The notes under the pieces were generated by a model. That model worked only from the letters and a program-made list of their open reading frames with translations. It ran no database searches and was not told the DNA's origin. Positions 25,907-35,517 of a stretch of 64,000 bases of DNA are shown here, one piece after another. The first letter of the stretch is position 1. Each line of letters starts with the position of its first letter. Source of the stretch: Denitratisoma oestradiolicum (lineage in GTDB: Bacteria; Pseudomonadota; Gammaproteobacteria; Burkholderiales; Rhodocyclaceae); NCBI RefSeq assembly GCF_902813185.1, contig NZ_LR778301.1, positions 3,514,001 through 3,578,000 of the forward strand, in the 5' to 3' direction. The translations under genes and the position numbers were made by a program.

Positions 25907-27999
25907 TTATTGGCTCCAATGATCGTCGTTACCTTGATCGTGCGCGAGTCGGGCACTTCGGCGTTGGCGATGACTTTTAGTTGGGGAACGGCGCGTCGCA
26001 GGAAACGGGACAGCAACCAGCGCAGCTGGCCGGATACGAGCAGCACCGGGGGCAGGCCCAGATCCTCCTGACGCTGGGCCGCCAAAGAGGTCTCCCGCAG
26101 CAGGGTATCGGCCAGCCCGGGTTCCAGGGCACCTTCCCCGCCGCTCAGCAACGCCTGGGCAAGAACCCGTTCCAGGCCTGGCTCGATTGCCATCACCTGC
26201 ATTTCACCCTTACCCGGGAAGAACTGCTGAACAATGGCGCGCCCCAGGGCGATACGCACCTGACTGGTCAGTTCCAGGGGATCCTGGATACGCCCGGCAT
26301 GTTCCGCCAGGGTTTCGATGATGGTCCGCATGTCGCGGATATTGACGCCCTCTTCCAGGAGATTTTGCAGCACTCGCTGGACGATGGAAAGGGACAGTAG
26401 CTTGGGCACCAGATCCTCGATCAGTTTCGGTGCCTCGGTGGCGATATGGTCCAGCAGGGATTGGGTCTCCTGGCGTCCCAGCAGCTCGGCGGCATGGGAC
26501 AGAATGACGTGATTGAGATGGGTCGCCACCACGGTGCCAGCATCCACCACCGTATAACCCAGGGCATGGGCCTGATCCCGCAGATTGGACTCGATCCAGA
26601 TAGCCGGCAGATCGAAGGCCGGGTCCCGGGTCTGGGTGCCAGGCAGCGGCCCGGCCACCCGGCCAGGATTGATGGCCAGATACATGCCCGGGAATGCCTC
26701 GCCGGCGCCAATTTCCACACCCTTCAGGGCGATGCGGTAGCCATTGGGCTTCAGTTCCAGATTGTCACGGATATGCACGGGGGCGGAAAGGAAACCCACC
26801 TCCTGAGCGAATTTCTTGCGCAGACCCCGGATGCGCTTGAGGAGGTCACCATCCTGGCTCTGATCCACCAGGGGAATCAGGCGATAGCCGACCTCCAGGC
26901 CCAGCACGTCCACTGGCGCCACATCGTTCCAACTGGCCTCGGGGCTTTCCGCCGCCGCTGCGGGCGCCGCAACGGCAGCTTCTTGGGCCAAGGACTCCTG
27001 GCCTTCCCGTTGGGCGATCTTCCAATAGGCCAGCCCCCCGATGGCGAACGCCATCAGCAGAAACACCAGATGGGGCATACCGGGAATCAGGCCCAGCACA
27101 CCGAGAATGGCAGCCGTCAGGGCCAGCGCCGCCGGATTGCCGAAAAGCTGACCAACGAACTGCTGGCCAATATCAAGACCATCGTCCCCCACGCGGGTAA
27201 CCACCAGGCCCGCAGCGGTGGAGATGATCAGTGCCGGAATCTGAGCCACCAGTCCGTCGCCAATGGTCAGCAAGGTGTAGATCTTGGCCGCACTGGCCGC
27301 ATCCATGTCGTGCTGAAGTACGCCGACTATCAGGCCGCCGACGATATTGATGATCAGGATCAGGATGCCGGCAATGGCGTCGCCCCGAACGAATTTCGAA
27401 GCACCGTCCATGGAACCGTAAAAGTCCGCTTCCTGGGCCACCGTGGAACGGCGCTTGCGGGCCTCGTCCTCGCCGATCAGGCCGGCATTCAGATCTGCAT
27501 CAATGGCCATCTGCTTGCCGGGCATCGCATCCAGGGTGAATCGGGCCGACACCTCGGCGATACGCCCGGCGCCCTTGGTGATCACCACGAAGTTGATGAC
27601 CGTGAGAATCACGAAAACCACGATACCCACGGTGTAGTTGCCACCCACCAGAAAGTGACCGAAGGCCTCGATTACCTTGCCGGCGGCGTCGGGGCCGGCA
27701 TGGCCCTGCAACAGGACCACCCGGGTCGAAGCTACGTTGAGTGACAGGCGAAGCAGAGTGGTGACCAGCAGAACAGTCGGAAAGACGGAAAAATCTAGGG
27801 GCTTGACGGTGTACATGGCCACCAGCAAAACCATCACCGCCAGGGCGATATTGAAGGTGAACAAAAGATCGAGGGCGAAGGGCGGCAAAGGCAGCACCAT
27901 CATCGCCAGAATCATGATGATCAGGGCCGGCGCGGCCAGGGCGCGCAGATTCGACTTGCCGAACAACTGATTCATCGTCAGAGCCAGGGAATCATTCAT
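25903..27999 (-). CDS. flhA: Flagellar export apparatus protein FlhA
   Basis: FlhA is the membrane and cytoplasmic-ring protein that sorts export substrates. The 698-residue product has about eight N-terminal membrane helices (to about 320) with SLNVASTRVVLLQGHAGPDA, AGRIAEVSARFTLDAMPGKQ and MAIDADLNAGLI of the FHIPEP family signature. A large cytoplasmic domain follows (about 350-698) with IRDMRTIIETLAEHA. Length matches the family (692-700). It is coupled by four-base overlaps to flhB and flhF. Confidence 0.97.
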   Translation of the reverse strand: MNDSLALTMNQLFGKSNLRALAAPALIIMILAMMVLPLPPFALDLLFTFNIALAVMVLLVAMYTVKPLDFSVFPTVLLVTTLLRLSLNVASTRVVLLQGHAGPDAAGKVIEAFGHFLVGGNYTVGIVVFVILTVINFVVITKGAGRIAEVSARFTLDAMPGKQMAIDADLNAGLIGEDEARKRRSTVAQEADFYGSMDGASKFVRGDAIAGILILIINIVGGLIVGVLQHDMDAASAAKIYTLLTIGDGLVAQIPALIISTAAGLVVTRVGDDGLDIGQQFVGQLFGNPAALALTAAILGVLGLIPGMPHLVFLLMAFAIGGLAYWKIAQREGQESLAQEAAVAAPAAAAESPEASWNDVAPVDVLGLEVGYRLIPLVDQSQDGDLLKRIRGLRKKFAQEVGFLSAPVHIRDNLELKPNGYRIALKGVEIGAGEAFPGMYLAINPGRVAGPLPGTQTRDPAFDLPAIWIESNLRDQAHALGYTVVDAGTVVATHLNHVILSHAAELLGRQETQSLLDHIATEAPKLIEDLVPKLLSLSIVQRVLQNLLEEGVNIRDMRTIIETLAEHAGRIQDPLELTSQVRIALGRAIVQQFFPGKGEMQVMAIEPGLERVLAQALLSGGEGALEPGLADTLLRETSLAAQRQEDLGLPPVLLVSGQLRWLLSRFLRRAVPQLKVIANAEVPDSRTIKVTTIIGANK

Positions 28000-29147
28000 G
28001 CTTCAGGCACCCCCGGATCCATGTCTGCGGGCACGGCCAGCGCCACTGGCAGACTAGGTGGCAGCAGATTCGCACCACCATCGGCAATAAACTGATTGAG
28101 TTGATATACATAGGCCATGACCTCCGCCACAGCGGTGTACAACGGCGCAGGAATCTGGTCGCCAATCTCCGCATGGCGATAAAGTGCGCGGGCCAGGGGG
28201 GGGGCCTCAATGATAGGCACGTGATGTTCGTCGGCAAGCTCTCGAATACGCTGGGCGACGAAATTCATGCCCTTGGCCACGATCTGGGGGGCTTCCATTG
28301 CAGTGGTGTCATATTTCAGGGCCACGGCAAAGTGGGTCGGGTTGGTCACAACCACATCGGCCTTGGGCACCTCCGACATCATCCGCTGGCGCGCCATTTC
28401 ACGCTGCTGGGAACGGATACGAGCCTTGAGATGGGGGTCGCCTTCCATCTCTTTCATTTCCTGGCGCAACTCCTCCCGGGTCATGCGCAGCTTTGAGTAG
28501 TACTGCCACAACTGAAACGGTACATCTATCAAAGTGATCACCGCCATACCCGTCAGCAAGGCCACCGCAGCGACGAAGAGCATCCTGAAAAATCCCTGAA
28601 TGCCGACTTCGACGCTGTTGCCCATTAGAGAGAACATCGCCTCACCATGATGCCAGATGACCCAGAACACCGTCCCACCGATCAGCAAGGCCTTCATGAC
28701 GGCCTTGACTAGCTCCCCCAGGCCATGCATAGAGACGATGCGGCGGATACCGCCCACGGGGTCCAAGCGGGTGAAATTGAGGGCCAGCGCCTTAGTGGAA
28801 AACACCCAGCCACCAATCAGGAAGGGGGCCACCAAAGCGGCCACCACAGTCATAAAACAGATGGGACCCGCGATCAACAAACCATCCATGGAGAGAGATG
28901 CCATGCGCAACTGCATGGCGTCTTGGGCAAAGGCTGCGTCACGGCCGAAACTCAAGCCAGTTCGCAGCAGGGCCTCGGCATGATGGGACAGGAAGCCCGA
29001 CAAGGCCCACAAGCCTGCGGTTCCGGATAACAGGACGAGAAAAGCCGTGAGCTCCCGCGATTGGGGAACCTGCCCCTCCTCGCGAGCCTGCTCAATGCGT
29101 CGACTAGACGCTGGCTCTGTTCGTTCGAGATCGCTTTCCTCAGCCAT
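27996..29147 (-). CDS. flhB: Flagellar export switch protein FlhB
   Basis: FlhB is the substrate-specificity switch of the export gate. I chose the ATG at 29147 (MAEESDLERTEPASSRRIEQ, the canonical start) with GGGAG nine bases upstream; the open frame extends to a TTG at 29171. The 383-residue product has four N-terminal membrane helices, then the cytoplasmic domain with the self-cleaving NPTH motif near residue 269 (VTNPTHFAVALKYD). The ribosome-binding site overlaps one arm of a 31-bp palindrome. Confidence 0.96.
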   Translation of the reverse strand: MAEESDLERTEPASSRRIEQAREEGQVPQSRELTAFLVLLSGTAGLWALSGFLSHHAEALLRTGLSFGRDAAFAQDAMQLRMASLSMDGLLIAGPICFMTVVAALVAPFLIGGWVFSTKALALNFTRLDPVGGIRRIVSMHGLGELVKAVMKALLIGGTVFWVIWHHGEAMFSLMGNSVEVGIQGFFRMLFVAAVALLTGMAVITLIDVPFQLWQYYSKLRMTREELRQEMKEMEGDPHLKARIRSQQREMARQRMMSEVPKADVVVTNPTHFAVALKYDTTAMEAPQIVAKGMNFVAQRIRELADEHHVPIIEAPPLARALYRHAEIGDQIPAPLYTAVAEVMAYVYQLNQFIADGGANLLPPSLPVALAVPADMDPGVPEA

Positions 29148-29157
29148 GCACGGAATC

Positions 29158-29188
29158 TCCCATGGCGGCAATTATTGCCGTCATGGGA
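29158..29188. repeat. 31-bp near-perfect palindrome between cheA and flhB
   Basis: Fifteen-base arms (TCCCATGgCGGCAAT / ATTGCCGtCATGGGA) flank a central T with a single mismatch. On the minus-strand transcript it forms a strong hairpin whose 3' arm includes the GGGA of the flhB Shine-Dalgarno sequence. There is no following T-run. It may be an operator or an RNA element that limits flhB translation. Confidence 0.7.
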
Positions 29189-29244
29189 AACCGGGAATCC
29201 GCGAATAGCCAGACTTAGGGCGGTTATTTCTCTCTAGCGCCCTG

Positions 29245-31143
29245 TCAGGCAACTGCTTCGAGAGCCTCGAAGAAGGTGGAACGAGGTACGCCACGCCCCT
29301 CGCCTAGCTCCTGAATCAGTTCCTTCATATCGAGAATCAGGACAATCTGGCCGTTGGATAGAGTCGTGACCCCTGCCACCCCCTTGGGACGGAAGTCCTC
29401 CAAGGACTTGATCACTGCATCTTCCCGCCCCATGAAGCCGTCAATGGCCAGGATAAAGGTATGTTCGGCCGACTGCATCAGGACACCATAGCCGGGCACC
29501 GCTTCCGCAGCCCAGCCCAGCATGTAGGACAGCGGGTAGATAGGCATGACTTCGCCACGCACCACCATGGTGGCCCTCCCCCCCACCTCCTGGACCTGCG
29601 TCACTTCTATTGGGAGAATCTCCCGCACCATGGACAACGGAACCGCGAAGGGCTGGGCGCCAAGCTGGACCAGAAGCACGGGCAGGATGGCCAGAGTCAG
29701 GGGCAGGGAAATGACAAAGGTGGTTCCCTTGCCCTGCTGTGACTTGATTTCGATGGAGCCGTTAAGTTTCTGGATATTGGTGCGGACCACATCCATCCCC
29801 ACCCCGCGCCCGGAGACATCGGAGGCCACATCCTTGGTCGAGAAACCGGGCAGGAAAATGAGGTTGAAGCTCTGCCGCTCATCCATCGTGTTGGCCTCCT
29901 CATCGGTGATGAGGCCTTTCTCCAGGGCTTTCGCTCGCAACCGTTCGGCATTCATGCCACGGCCATCGTCCGCCACTAGGAGAACGATGTGATCCCCTTC
30001 CTGGCGCGCCTCCAGCCGGACCTGAGATTTCCCGGACTTACCCAGCGCGATCCGATCTTCGGTCGGTTCCACACCATGATCAACAGCATTACGGATCAAA
30101 TGGATGATCGGATCCGACAGATCCTCGATCATCGTCTTGTCGATTTCCGTTTCCTCGCCAGCCAGAACCAGTTCCACATCCTTGCCCAGGGATCGAGCCA
30201 GATCCCGTGCGATGCGGGGATATTTCTGGAATAGCCGCCCAATAGGCTGCATGCGGGTTTTCATCACCGCGTTCTGCAAGTCCGACACCAGCAAATCCAA
30301 CTGGCTCACCGCCTGATCCAAGGCATGCAGGGTATCGGTATCACTACGGCCGTTCAGAATATCCGAACGCAAGGAGGTGAGCCGGTTCTTGGTCAGTCCG
30401 ATCTCACCCGACAGGTTGAGCACCTGATCCAGCCGCGAAGTATCGACTCGTATTGAATTGTCACGGGTCTTCTCCGTTTCACGGCGTCCTACGGGGCCAT
30501 GCTGGCCAGACTTGTCCACAGAGCGGCGACCGATGGCAGCCTGGATGATCTGCTCCGGTGATTCACCGATCACCTCATGATGCAACTCCGGGGTATCGAT
30601 GGCTTTCGGCACCGATGCCGGAACTACCATACCGCTACCTGGGCTGGTGACAGCGCTGAAGAGTTGGTCCCAGTCCGGCTCAGAATTGGATGAACTCTCC
30701 GGGGCGCTCACTGCGGCCACCGGCTCGCCCTGAGAAAAAGACATGTTCAACTTACCCTCGATAGCAGCTTTCAGATTGGCAATCAATCCCGGTGAAGCCG
30801 CCTGGGGCAACACCCCGCCGTCCAGCGCGCCAAACATCTCACGCACCGCTCCCGTAGCCTCCAGGATCACATCCATGATTTCGCCGGTTACTTGCAGCTC
30901 GCCATTGCGCAAGCGGTCAAACAGGTTTTCCGTCAAATGGCACAGCGTCACCAGCTCGCCGGCATTCAGAAACCCAGCCCCCCCCTTGATCGTATGAAAT
31001 CCCCGAAAGATATCATTCAACAATCCGTGGTCCTGGGGTCTCTGCTCCAGATCCACCAGTTTGTTGTCCACATCTGAAAGCAGATCATTTGCTTCCACAA
31101 GAAAATCCTGGAGCAGGTCTTCCATGCCTTGAAAATCACTCAT
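29245..31143 (-). CDS. cheA: Chemotaxis histidine kinase CheA
   Basis: CheA phosphorylates CheY from receptor signals. The 632-residue protein has a P1 Hpt domain with phospho-acceptor His50 (FRGFHTIKGGAGF) and a linker without an obvious full-size P2 domain. The P3 dimerisation helices (about 225-290) include LNLSGEIGLTKNRL. The P4 ATPase domain has an N box (HLIRNAVDHGVE) and G boxes (VADDGRGM, GRGVGMDVV). A P5 CheW-like domain occupies about 490-625. No CheW, CheR, CheB or receptor gene is in this window. Confidence 0.96.
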   Translation of the reverse strand: MSDFQGMEDLLQDFLVEANDLLSDVDNKLVDLEQRPQDHGLLNDIFRGFHTIKGGAGFLNAGELVTLCHLTENLFDRLRNGELQVTGEIMDVILEATGAVREMFGALDGGVLPQAASPGLIANLKAAIEGKLNMSFSQGEPVAAVSAPESSSNSEPDWDQLFSAVTSPGSGMVVPASVPKAIDTPELHHEVIGESPEQIIQAAIGRRSVDKSGQHGPVGRRETEKTRDNSIRVDTSRLDQVLNLSGEIGLTKNRLTSLRSDILNGRSDTDTLHALDQAVSQLDLLVSDLQNAVMKTRMQPIGRLFQKYPRIARDLARSLGKDVELVLAGEETEIDKTMIEDLSDPIIHLIRNAVDHGVEPTEDRIALGKSGKSQVRLEARQEGDHIVLLVADDGRGMNAERLRAKALEKGLITDEEANTMDERQSFNLIFLPGFSTKDVASDVSGRGVGMDVVRTNIQKLNGSIEIKSQQGKGTTFVISLPLTLAILPVLLVQLGAQPFAVPLSMVREILPIEVTQVQEVGGRATMVVRGEVMPIYPLSYMLGWAAEAVPGYGVLMQSAEHTFILAIDGFMGREDAVIKSLEDFRPKGVAGVTTLSNGQIVLILDMKELIQELGEGRGVPRSTFFEALEAVA

Positions 31144-31185
31144 CGCTCATCCCTTCTGCGCCCAAGTCCATCATCGACAGGAATT

Positions 31186-32022
31186 TTAGAAACCCAGACT
31201 TTCCAACAGGTCATCCACTTGACCTTGCGTGGTTACCACATCGCCCCGGCCGGCGACATTGGTCACCGGTCCATTCAACAAGCCTTCGGGAGCATTTACC
31301 TTCCGCTCGCCCGGCATGGCCTCGATCAGCACACCCAATAACTGGCCTTCGAGTCCCTGGGCCATCTCGATAATCTTCTTGATGACCTGCCCCGTCAGAT
31401 CCTGAAAATCCTGAGCCATCATGATTTCCATCAACTGATCACCGACGGTCTTCATCTTGGTGGGGGTTTGCGAAAAATAATTTCGGGTATCTGCCGCCAA
31501 CGCCTTAAATTCATCAACCGACAACTGATTGGCAAACATCCGGTCCCACCGTGCCCGTAATGCCTCGGACGAGGATTGCATTTCCTCCTGCAACGGTTTG
31601 GCGATATCCGTGGCATTGAGCACACGGCTCGCCGCCTGCTCGGTCATCTGGGCGATATAGGTGAGACGCTGGCGGGCATCCGGCATCTGGCGAGCTGTCT
31701 CCTCCAGCATCTTGTCGTAGCCCAGTTCCCTCAACGTATCGTGGAGTTGCCGGGCCATATGGCCCAGTCGATTGAACACCAACGTTTCGCGCTCTCCGGC
31801 ATTTGCACCGACGCTACCCTGAGACATCTCGGCTGGCTCTCCAACATGGGAGGCCACGGAATCGAACAAGGCCTGCAATTCATCCGAGTCTCCCGATGCC
31901 GGCATGTCAGGTGCAGCAACCGGAGCCTTGGGCGCACCACCGCCACCGACAGCGATACTGTCAAACAGTGCTTGCAGATCCTCGGAATCGCCGGACTCGT
32001 CGAAATTGACCGGATTGACCAT
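31186..32022 (-). CDS. cheZ: CheY-P phosphatase CheZ with duplicated N-terminal motif
   Basis: CheZ removes the phosphate from CheY-P. The ATG at 32022 starts one base after the cheY stop; an upstream TTG is less likely. The 278-residue product has the long helical hairpin with the catalytic Gln region (MAQDFQDLTGQVIKKIIEMA) and the C-terminal CheY-binding peptide VDDLLESLGF. Unusually, the N terminus holds two copies of a DS(E/D)(D/E)LQALFDS(I/V)A motif, at about 13-24 and 46-57, joined by an Ala/Pro/Gly linker. Confidence 0.93.
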   Translation of the reverse strand: MVNPVNFDESGDSEDLQALFDSIAVGGGGAPKAPVAAPDMPASGDSDELQALFDSVASHVGEPAEMSQGSVGANAGERETLVFNRLGHMARQLHDTLRELGYDKMLEETARQMPDARQRLTYIAQMTEQAASRVLNATDIAKPLQEEMQSSSEALRARWDRMFANQLSVDEFKALAADTRNYFSQTPTKMKTVGDQLMEIMMAQDFQDLTGQVIKKIIEMAQGLEGQLLGVLIEAMPGERKVNAPEGLLNGPVTNVAGRGDVVTTQGQVDDLLESLGF

Positions 32023-32023
32023 C

Positions 32024-32419
32024 TTAAAGCCCTGTTTTTTCAAAAATTTTGATTAGCTTTTCGTTGAGCGTGGCAGCGGTGAAAGGCTTTACGATGTAGC
32101 CTGACGCCCCTGCCTGGGCTGCAGCGATGATGTTCTCCTTCTTTGCCTCGGCGGTGATCATCAACAGGGGCAGATGCTTCAACTGGGGATCCGCTCTCAC
32201 CGTCTGCAACAAGGTCAAGCCATCCATATTCGGCATATTCCAGTCAGAGACCACGAAGTCATAGGCCCCGGCCTTTAGTTTCTGCAGGGCAACCGCGCCA
32301 TCCTCCGCCTCTTCGACGTTGGTGAAGCCGAGTTCCTTGAGCAGGTTGCGGACGATGCGCCGCATCGTTGAAAAGTCATCGACAACCAAAAACTTGATCT
32401 TGCTGGGATCGGCAGGCAT
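32024..32419 (-). CDS. cheY: Chemotaxis response regulator CheY
   Basis: CheY-P binds FliM and changes motor rotation. The 131-residue single receiver domain has the acidic pair ([20 protein letters not shown]), phospho-acceptor Asp59 ([14 protein letters not shown]), the conserved Thr (MITAEA) and Lys (YIVKPF). Its length and the adjacent cheZ and cheA distinguish it from other receivers. Confidence 0.97.
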   Translation of the reverse strand: MPADPSKIKFLVVDDFSTMRRIVRNLLKELGFTNVEEAEDGAVALQKLKAGAYDFVVSDWNMPNMDGLTLLQTVRADPQLKHLPLLMITAEAKKENIIAAAQAGASGYIVKPFTAATLNEKLIKIFEKTGL

Positions 32420-32434
32420 GCAAACTCTCCAGGA

Positions 32435-33388
32435 TTAATCTCGCAGGGATTTCAGCAACAGAGGGCGCAGGGTCTCGGCCAGCGCCTCCGCATCAAACTT
32501 GGCCACATAGGCATCCACGCCGACCGACTTGCCCATGGCTCGATTGGCCTCGGAAGAAAGGGAAGAATGCATGACTACGGGTATCCCTTCGAATCTGGCA
32601 TCGGACTTGATGTTCTTGGTCAGGACATAGCCATCCATTTCAGGCATTTCGGCATCCACCAGGATCAGGCTCAATTCGTCCCGGATATTGCGCCCGCTCT
32701 GCTGGGCAGCCCCTGCCATGCTCGAAAGACGCGTCCATGCCTCAAGGCCATTCTGGGCATGCTTGTGCCTGACGCAAAGCTTCTCCAGAACTTCCGCGAT
32801 TTTCTTTCGGGCCACTGCCGAATCATCAACAAAGAAGACGTTGAGATCGTCTGCTTCGTGCAGCGGCTCAATCTGACCTACCACACTTTCGCCGAAGGTA
32901 TTGGCCATGATTTGCTCCACATCCACGATGGACACCAAGCGGCCCTGCACCTCGGTAATCGCCGTAATGTAGTCGTGAGCCCCACTGGTAATCGACTCGG
33001 GGGCACGAACCTTGTCCCAATCCACGCGAATGATGCGATCGACACCATGAACAAGGAAACCCAGGGTCCGCTTGCTATATTCAGTCACCATCATCGACCC
33101 ACCGCGTTCCGGTGGTGCGTCCGTCAAGCCCATGACCTTGGCCAGGGAGAGCACAGGAATCACATTCCCCCGCAGGCTGATCAGCCCTTCCACGCCGGAA
33201 GGCATATTGGGGGCTTTGGTAATCGCGGGTGTCTTGCTGACTTCACGTACCTTGAACACGTTGATGCCAAAAGTCTCATGGGTTCCCAGTTCAAACAACA
33301 GGATTTCCATCCTGTTGGAACCAGCCAGTTTGGTCCGCCCATCGACGGAATCCATCAATGAGTTACCGTTGTGTGCGATCAGACTCAT
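32435..33388 (-). CDS. cheV: Chemotaxis coupling protein CheV (copy 1)
   Basis: CheV couples receptors to CheA and carries its own receiver domain, probably for adaptation. I use the ATG at 33388 (GGAGACGGAA upstream). The 317-residue product has an N-terminal CheW-like domain (about 20-170; ETFGINVFKVREV, GLISLRGNVIPVL) and a C-terminal receiver (about 185-315; FFVDDSAVARKKI, LILVDAEMPEMDGY). It is paralogous to the adjacent upstream cheV, 12 bases away. Confidence 0.93.
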   Translation of the reverse strand: MSLIAHNGNSLMDSVDGRTKLAGSNRMEILLFELGTHETFGINVFKVREVSKTPAITKAPNMPSGVEGLISLRGNVIPVLSLAKVMGLTDAPPERGGSMMVTEYSKRTLGFLVHGVDRIIRVDWDKVRAPESITSGAHDYITAITEVQGRLVSIVDVEQIMANTFGESVVGQIEPLHEADDLNVFFVDDSAVARKKIAEVLEKLCVRHKHAQNGLEAWTRLSSMAGAAQQSGRNIRDELSLILVDAEMPEMDGYVLTKNIKSDARFEGIPVVMHSSLSSEANRAMGKSVGVDAYVAKFDAEALAETLRPLLLKSLRD

Positions 33389-33400
33389 TTCCGTCTCCAC

Positions 33401-34366
33401 TCAGGCCGCAATTTCCGGACGACGGGCCAGCAAGAGCCGGGTCAGGGTCTCCGCCAATCGTAGGGGCTCGAATTTCGGAACATATTCATCCACACCCACC
33501 GAGCGCCCAAGCTGTTGATTCGACATGGAAGATAAGGAGGAATGCATGATCACCGGAATGCCGGCAAATTGCGGGTCCGATTTGATGGTCTTAGTCAGGA
33601 TATAACCATCCATTTCCGGCATTTCTACGTCGGTCAGAATCAGTTGGATGTAGTCCTTGACAGGCTTCCCGTTGATTTTGGCATGGGCTGCAATTTTTTG
33701 CAGTTCCGCCCATGCAGCGTGTCCGTTGATGGCGCCGATATGTTTGATTCCCATAGCATCGAGAGTGCGTTCAATCTGCCCCCGGGCTACGGAAGAGTCA
33801 TCGGCAAACAGTACGGTGAGATCATTCCTCCCCAGAGACTCGATATTCTGGAACAGAAAAGCATCATCGTATTTCGCGGTCTCCGACAGTACACGCTCCA
33901 CATCGAGCATCATCACCAAGCGGCCGTCCGCCAGCTCCGTCACGGCAGTCACCAACCCACCAAGATTCGCCGTCAGCATCTCCGGAGGAACCCGCATCTG
34001 GGACCAGTCGAGCCGCAATATGGTATCCACCGTTTCCACCAGAAAACCCTGAGTGTGGCCGTTGTACTCGGTAACGATCATGATGTCGCGGGGGGTTTCC
34101 GGCTGCATCCCTATATATTCAGCCAAATCAACCACAGGCACCAAGGCGCCGCGCAGACTGACCATACCCTTCACTGATGAGGGCATGTCAGGAGCCGCAG
34201 TAATGGCCGGGGTGCGCATCACCTCTCGCACCTTGAAAACATTTATCCCGAAAGTCTCGCATCGACCGGATCGATGGTCCATCCCCAGAGAGAACAACAA
34301 TATCTCCAGCTTGTTGGTGCCGGCAAGACGGGTTCGTGCATCGATGTTCTTTAATAGATCAGACAT
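33401..34366 (-). CDS. cheV: Chemotaxis coupling protein CheV (copy 2)
   Basis: This second tandem CheV starts MSDLLKNIDARTRLAGTNKL at the ATG at 34366, with AAGGTGA upstream. The 321-residue product has a CheW-like domain (ETFGINVFKVREVMRTPAIT, GMVSLRGALVPVVDLAEYIG) and a receiver with an intact acidic pair and phospho-Asp (VLFADDSSVARGQI, LILTDVEMPEMDGY). It resembles copy 1 throughout, which suggests local duplication. A 202-base gap separates it from motB; no convincing promoter was found there. Confidence 0.93.
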   Translation of the reverse strand: MSDLLKNIDARTRLAGTNKLEILLFSLGMDHRSGRCETFGINVFKVREVMRTPAITAAPDMPSSVKGMVSLRGALVPVVDLAEYIGMQPETPRDIMIVTEYNGHTQGFLVETVDTILRLDWSQMRVPPEMLTANLGGLVTAVTELADGRLVMMLDVERVLSETAKYDDAFLFQNIESLGRNDLTVLFADDSSVARGQIERTLDAMGIKHIGAINGHAAWAELQKIAAHAKINGKPVKDYIQLILTDVEMPEMDGYILTKTIKSDPQFAGIPVIMHSSLSSMSNQQLGRSVGVDEYVPKFEPLRLAETLTRLLLARRPEIAA

Positions 34367-34568
34367 GGTATTCACCTTTGCGCAGGGGGAAGATCGAAGC
34401 GCCGCCACACCCGCGTACGGATATTACTGCCGATTTCAGGAAAATTCATCGCTAGAACTGCCCCAAAAGAGGCAGGATATTGACATCGGGGCGTAATTCG
34501 GCCGGTTCTCACGAGTTGCCTGGCCGAGGGAGGTTAGCTCCGGACAACACACTCGCAGAAACACCCTG

Positions 34569-35507
34569 TTATGGTTTTTCGGCGCCGACGGCCATTTGGT
34601 CAAGCCGACCAGCAGCCGCCCCCCCTTCCACCTCCGCAACCTTGCCGTCCCGCAAGAGTGCCTCCTCGGTACGCTTGTTCATTACGACGATGCTGATACG
34701 CCGATTGATCGGGTTATAGGGATCGCTTTTGTCGTACAACACTGTTGAGGCCAAGCCCACAACACGCATGACCTTCGAATCCGCCATCCCTCCTGCCACC
34801 AGCTCCCGGCGGGATGCATTGGCTCGATTGGTGGAAAGCTCCCAATTACCGAACCCCTTGTCTCCTCCTGCATAGGGCGTGGCATCGGTGTGGCCGGAGA
34901 GGGAAAGATGGTTCTCAACCCGGTTCAAGGCCTTGCCGATCTCGCGCAGGATATCCCGCGTATAGGGCTTCAGTTCGGAACTGGCGGAATCAAACATTGG
35001 ACGACTCTTCTCATCCACGATCTGAATGCGCAGGCCTTCGCTGGTCAGATCAAGCAACATCTGACTCTTGAATTGTTTCAATGTGGGCGTGGAATCGATC
35101 AGATCCTCTAGGTCGGTCTTCAGGGATTCCAGGCGCTGCTGCTCCATGCGCTCGAACTCCGCTTCCAGCGCCTGAAGATTGACATTGCGCCGGGGTGCAT
35201 CGATATCTCCACGCTTCACCTGCCCATGGGCACGACTCAAATCCTCCCCACCCCCCTGAATCAACGAGGAAGAATCACCCGCCCCTGAGCCACCACCCAA
35301 AGCCACTTTCAGGGGAGTTGAAAAATAATCTGCAATACCTTTCAGATCCCCCTGGGTCGTGGAACCTAGTAGCCACATAAGCAGAAAAAACGCCATCATC
35401 GCGGTTACGAAGTCCGCATAAGCGATTTTCCAGGCACCACCATGGGAGGCAGCGCCGCCCTTTTTGATCCGTTTAACGACAATGGGTTGTTGAGAGTCGT
35501 CGCTCAC
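34569..35507 (-). CDS. motB: Flagellar stator protein MotB
   Basis: MotB anchors the stator to peptidoglycan and forms the ion channel with MotA. I start at the GTG at 35507, ten bases after motA; longer frames run into motA. The 312-residue product has KIAYADFVTAMMAFFLLMWL with the channel Asp at about 32. A long linker follows, then an OmpA-type domain with SGHTDATPYAGGDKGFGNWE, LSTNRANASRREL and INRRISIVVMNK. This N-terminal motif is the classic MotB one, unlike MotD. Confidence 0.95.
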   Translation of the reverse strand: MSDDSQQPIVVKRIKKGGAASHGGAWKIAYADFVTAMMAFFLLMWLLGSTTQGDLKGIADYFSTPLKVALGGGSGAGDSSSLIQGGGEDLSRAHGQVKRGDIDAPRRNVNLQALEAEFERMEQQRLESLKTDLEDLIDSTPTLKQFKSQMLLDLTSEGLRIQIVDEKSRPMFDSASSELKPYTRDILREIGKALNRVENHLSLSGHTDATPYAGGDKGFGNWELSTNRANASRRELVAGGMADSKVMRVVGLASTVLYDKSDPYNPINRRISIVVMNKRTEEALLRDGKVAEVEGGAAAGRLDQMAVGAEKP

Positions 35508-35517
35508 AGCGTACCCG

